Assembly: GCA_914767715.1 (NCBI GenBank)
Contig: OU612065.1
Span: forward strand, 2,790,001-2,854,000
Origin: Membranipora membranacea
Lineage: Eukaryota > Bryozoa > Gymnolaemata > Cheilostomatida > Membraniporidae
Reading direction: 5' to 3'
Length of the DNA stretch: 64,000 bases
A program made the position numbers and the translations under genes. Below, piece by piece: positions 61,016 through 64,000 of this stretch (its first letter is position 1; every line of letters starts with the position of its first letter). Under the pieces are notes generated by a model. It was not told the DNA's origin. It saw nothing but the letters and a program-made list of their open reading frames with translations, and made no database searches.

Positions 61016-62423
61016 ATGTTGATGCCAACGAAGAACAGAGTTGCTATCTATGAAGCTCTCTTCAAAGATGGTGTATTAGTCGCCGAGAAGAAATATTCTA
61101 TGGATAAGCATGCCGAAACAGAGGTGCCAAACCTACACGTTGTGAAGGCCATGCAGGTGAGCTAAATTATCTTTCTTTGCAAAAAGGCCTGCTGAAAGTT
61201 GTAGTTGTTGAAGATGTTATTTGCTGTATAACAAATCTTATTTAAGGCTGTTTTCACTTTCAATCAACATTCTATGAATGCATTCCACAAGAAACGCCCA
61301 CCTACAAACCCAGAGGCCAACGACATGACATTTAAATCTGGCAGTATATGATGAGAATATTATACCCTCTATTTTTAATGAGAGATTTGATTAGTCTTTC
61401 TGATGCTGCAGGATTTTATTATGCCGAAGTTTAGGATGCAAGTCACAAACATTGTAATAATGCCATCTTCTCTTCTCATTTAGTCCCTCAAATCACGAGG
61501 ATATGTGAAGGAACAATTTGCATGGAGGCATTATTATTGGTACCTGACCAATGAGGGTATCCAGTATCTGAGAGACTTCCTCCATTTGCCACCAGAGATT
61601 GTACCATCCACTCTTAAAAGGCAGGCCAGAGCTGAGACTGCAAGGCCAAGAGCCCGAGGTAAGGCTTGATTTCTAAGGATTTTATGCTTTATATCAAACT
61701 ATTTTGTCCATGGTTATCATGTCATGTTATCATTCCATCTTCACTGCAGTCTATGCTGATATGCGGTGTTATGACAACTCTTAAGTTCCTTCGCTAAAAA
61801 TATGATTCTCTGTTGTAAGCACACTGTTGTCCATTCCTTGAATTTCCCCTTTGCCCGAGTCTGAACTTGCTGAGATCCTAGAGTCAGGTATGGATCAATT
61901 CCTAAAAGTTATCTGACCCAATTAAACAACTTTGAATTGACTAACAAGCTATCTTTATTTAACAGAGATGGGATCTCGCCCACAAGGCTCCTCCGACAGA
62001 GATGCTTACAGACGAGGTGCTCCAGGATCTGATAAGAAGGCTGATTCCGGAGCTGGTGCCACCGCTCCAGGAGATATTCAATTTGTGAGTTTCTATAACC
62101 ATCTGTACTGTTAATGTTCAAATTTAAATGATTAGCAGAGGGGCTGTAGGAGTGTTAATATTATAAAGAATTAACTTGACCCGTTCCAAAAGAAATTACC
62201 CACATTGAAGCAAATGATGCCGATTATGATGACAAAAACCCTTATACCTGACTAAGTAGTGGAGGTTATGATTAGTCTTTCTGATATCGGCTTATATGAT
62301 AAGATTCTCTTCCTATGAGTAAATAATCACACTGTTGTGACTATGAATGTTTCCTTTTTATTTTAGAGAGGAGGATTTGGTGGTGGCTTTGGAAGAGGCA
62401 AGCCTGCTGCTGCTGACGAGTAG
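61016..62423 (+). CDS. RPS10: Small-subunit ribosomal protein eS10 (RPS10)
   Basis: 40S protein near the head and mRNA entry region. Coding exons 61016-61156, 61484-61658, 61966-62084 and 62367-62423 sum to 492 nt (163 aa), against 165 in human. The start [19 protein letters not shown] sits just after an acceptor. The winged-helix core has [20 protein letters not shown] and [20 protein letters not shown]. The basic, low-complexity tail ends in [20 protein letters not shown]-rich as in orthologs, where it is arginine-methylated. Introns 1 and 3 of the coding part each host a box C/D snoRNA. Several AATAAA signals follow the stop (from about 62452). Confidence 0.96.
61341..61409 (+). ncRNA. Box C/D snoRNA (28S AAAGACTAATC guide), RPS10 intron 1
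   Basis: Terminal stem GCAGTA/TGCTGC (one wobble), perfect C box ATGATGA (61348-61354) and D box CTGA (61400-61403). The 11-nt GATTAGTCTTT directly before box D is an exact complement of the conserved 28S sequence AAAGACTAATC. The D+5 rule selects the A of GAC. D' and C' are not clear. 69 nt, wholly intronic. Confidence 0.82.
62219..62291 (+). ncRNA. Box C/D snoRNA (same 28S guide), RPS10 intron 3
   Basis: Perfect terminal stem GCCGAT/ATCGGC, C box ATGATGA (62226-62232), D' CTGA (62248-62251) and D CTGA (62281-62284). The guide GATTAGTCTTT (62270-62280) is identical to that of the intron-1 RNA. A second possible guide before D' (CCCTTATAC) can pair with the nearby 28S GTATAGGGG with one G-U. 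73 nt. Confidence 0.85.
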
Positions 62424-63767
62424 ATTTGCTGTTCCATCATTTACCAGAAAAAAATAAAAAAAGAAATAAAAATAATCTCAAACTATGACTCTTTCTTGGG
62501 TTTCTAGACTTACTCATCATGATCAATTACTCTTAACATGCGGATATGCAAGAGTAACATTGTATGCTAGATATTCAAGCTGTGCATCATAAGGCTGGTG
62601 AATGGTATGGTTGTGTTCAGTTGTGGCAAATCCTGTAAGTGGACCGCCCCAAGCAATATCTACTACATCTGCAGTATTTAGGGAGAAGAAAAATATTTTA
62701 TAATAGGAAATGAATTGACGATTGAAGCTGATATAATTGGACCACTAATGATAATATATATAAATACTTAAATACTTTTTTAGCAAGATAAATTAAACCA
62801 CTAGGGAGGTCTACAGCTAACTTTGACGAAACTTTGGCTGAAAGTAATTGCCTGAAGAGAAAACTACATCTTAACAACAATGCCTTGTCAAGACAGGCTA
62901 CTTCAAAATAACAAAACTAAACATTGTAGGAGCAATTGTCACAGTTTGCATTTCCTTTTCCAGCCATCCTGAATAAAACAGGGAACACACTTCACGTGCT
63001 GGCTGTGCAAGAAACTACAAATCTGTAGCACACCGATAACTTGTAGACATAGAATTCCCCCTGGGAAATCCTACGAATAACATCATTTGCTTGCCATTTA
63101 CAACCATGTCGGGAAGTGGGTGTCGCCTGTTACCTCTGGACTGAAGGGATTTTTATAAAGCTAGTTTCCGTACTAGAGGGTGCCTTGATTCCCAAATTTT
63201 GTAATATGACCATCTGCCAGAGGGAACTGACTTATTCTAGTCTTTTCTTATCACTAACCTAAATTTTTAGTTGGTTCTAGTCCATTAACCCTAGAACTAG
63301 ATCACGTTCAACCAGATTTGCTTTTATAAGAGTTGCTCCCCCTCAATCAGCCTGAAATGCGGGCAAATTGGATCGAATCCAAATCAACCCGATATGTTGT
63401 GAAAACCAAAAGAACAATGGCATGATTAGGATAGGACAGAGATTTTCTTTGGTTGCACAATTTTATTTGGAGGAGAAAATAATTTGTCATAAGCAGGAAA
63501 ACATTGTTTGGCGAAAAAGTAGAAAGTTGATTTGATACACACTGAGTTGGTACTGTATCCCTAATATGGTGCTGGAGGGTTATGTAAGTTTGTATTACTG
63601 TGAACTTATACACGAAACCCCATGTCATCTCGAGAGATTATATCTTGAGGGCTGGTTTTATAAGAAAGAAGGAAAAAAAATAAACTGATAGTAGCGTAAC
63701 ACAATTCATGAGAATTCGACTGTAAGGGTTACCGATGCAGTACCACACTCTGTAGTTGCAGTGTTGA
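62424..63767. other. Intergenic between RPS10 and ELOVL
   Basis: RPS10 3' UTR and polyadenylation signals at the left, the expected ELOVL 3' UTR at the right. A half copy of the TTGTCAAGACAGGCTA repeat lies at 62886-62901. No gene seen. Confidence 0.5.
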
Positions 63768-64000
63768 TTAGTCTTGCTTGTTGAGGCTTCCATTGGCATG
63801 TCTGGATTCTTTAGGTCTGCGTGGTGATAGAGCTTTGACAGTCTCTGCTGTAGCTGTGTAGGCTTTGTTATAGAAGTTGGAGAAGAGCAGAATATGAGAT
63901 ACCATATATAAGACTAGAGACAGGCCATATCCACTTGGGTATTTACAGTTCAAGTACGCTGCATAAGAAGTATGGAACAGAATCATCCAGAACTGTGTCT
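63768..64000 (-). CDS. ELOVL-type very-long-chain fatty acid elongase, C-terminal exon only
   Basis: Final exon of a multi-pass ER condensing enzyme (3-ketoacyl-CoA synthase). The visible protein begins in frame TQFWMILFHTSYAAYLNCKY and continues through the last membrane helix with LLFSNFYNKAY, the conserved C-terminal ELOVL pattern. It ends in a basic tail with RHANGSLNKQD and a TAA at 63768. The catalytic HxxHH box would lie in exons beyond 64000. Which ELOVL subfamily cannot be told; no KKXX-type retrieval signal is seen. Confidence 0.8.
   Translation of the reverse strand, partial: TQFWMILFHTSYAAYLNCKYPSGYGLSLVLYMVSHILLFSNFYNKAYTATAETVKALSPRRPKESRHANGSLNKQD

Noticed and set aside
61659..61965. 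A third snoRNA in RPS10 between the other two
   Set aside because: ATGATT and CTGA words occur, but there is no closing stem and no rRNA match before the D-like box.

Overview
This is a gene-dense, AT-rich animal nuclear segment. Genes are split into many short exons with GT/AG junctions, polyadenylation signals are present, and small mobile elements sit between and inside genes. The content (IFT140, an ADAM, ribosomal-protein genes hosting box C/D snoRNAs) shows a metazoan. The short introns and packing suggest a compact-genome invertebrate, possibly a sponge, but nothing in the window proves the phylum. Gene models come from reading exon homology, splice sites and codon phase by eye.

Layout. 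1-3930 (-): DECR2-like peroxisomal dienoyl-CoA reductase, cut by the left edge. 3931-8657: repeat-rich intergenic DNA with a decayed non-LTR retrotransposon that was itself hit by a 374-bp TIR element, and a second TIR element with 62-bp arms. 8658-19764 (+): complete 26-exon IFT140. 19965-22996 (-): complete RPL3, with box C/D snoRNAs in five of its six introns. 23490-25828 (+): NDUFB10, divergent from RPL3. 26312-28218 (-): RASL11-like small GTPase. 29918-42394 (-): transmembrane ADAM lacking the catalytic glutamate, 21 exons found, start exon not found, with a 1.3-kb foldback element in one intron. 44731-57529 (-): PITRM1 mitochondrial presequence protease, with a LINE fragment and a tRNA-derived SINE in introns. 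58500-59940 (-): a further LINE fragment. 60401-62423 (+): RPS10 with two sibling C/D snoRNAs. 63768-64000 (-): C-terminal exon of an ELOVL fatty-acid elongase.

The genes are mostly housekeeping: translation (RPL3, RPS10 and rRNA 2'-O-methylation guides), mitochondria (NDUFB10, PITRM1), lipid metabolism (DECR2, ELOVL) and cilia (IFT140). RPL3 and RPS10 both begin at a pyrimidine tract embedded in GGTCTTTCC, as expected for TOP mRNAs. IFT140/RPL3 and NDUFB10/RASL11 are convergent pairs; RPL3/NDUFB10 is a divergent pair.

The most notable content is the snoRNA set. Three near-identical copies in RPL3 introns carry a 12-nt match to the 18S GGTAATTCCAGC region. A fourth RPL3 snoRNA matches the 18S site of SNORD83, whose human copies are also in RPL3 introns. 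A fifth matches 18S TAATACATGC (SNORD45 type). Two RPS10 snoRNAs share a guide against 28S AAAGACTAATC.
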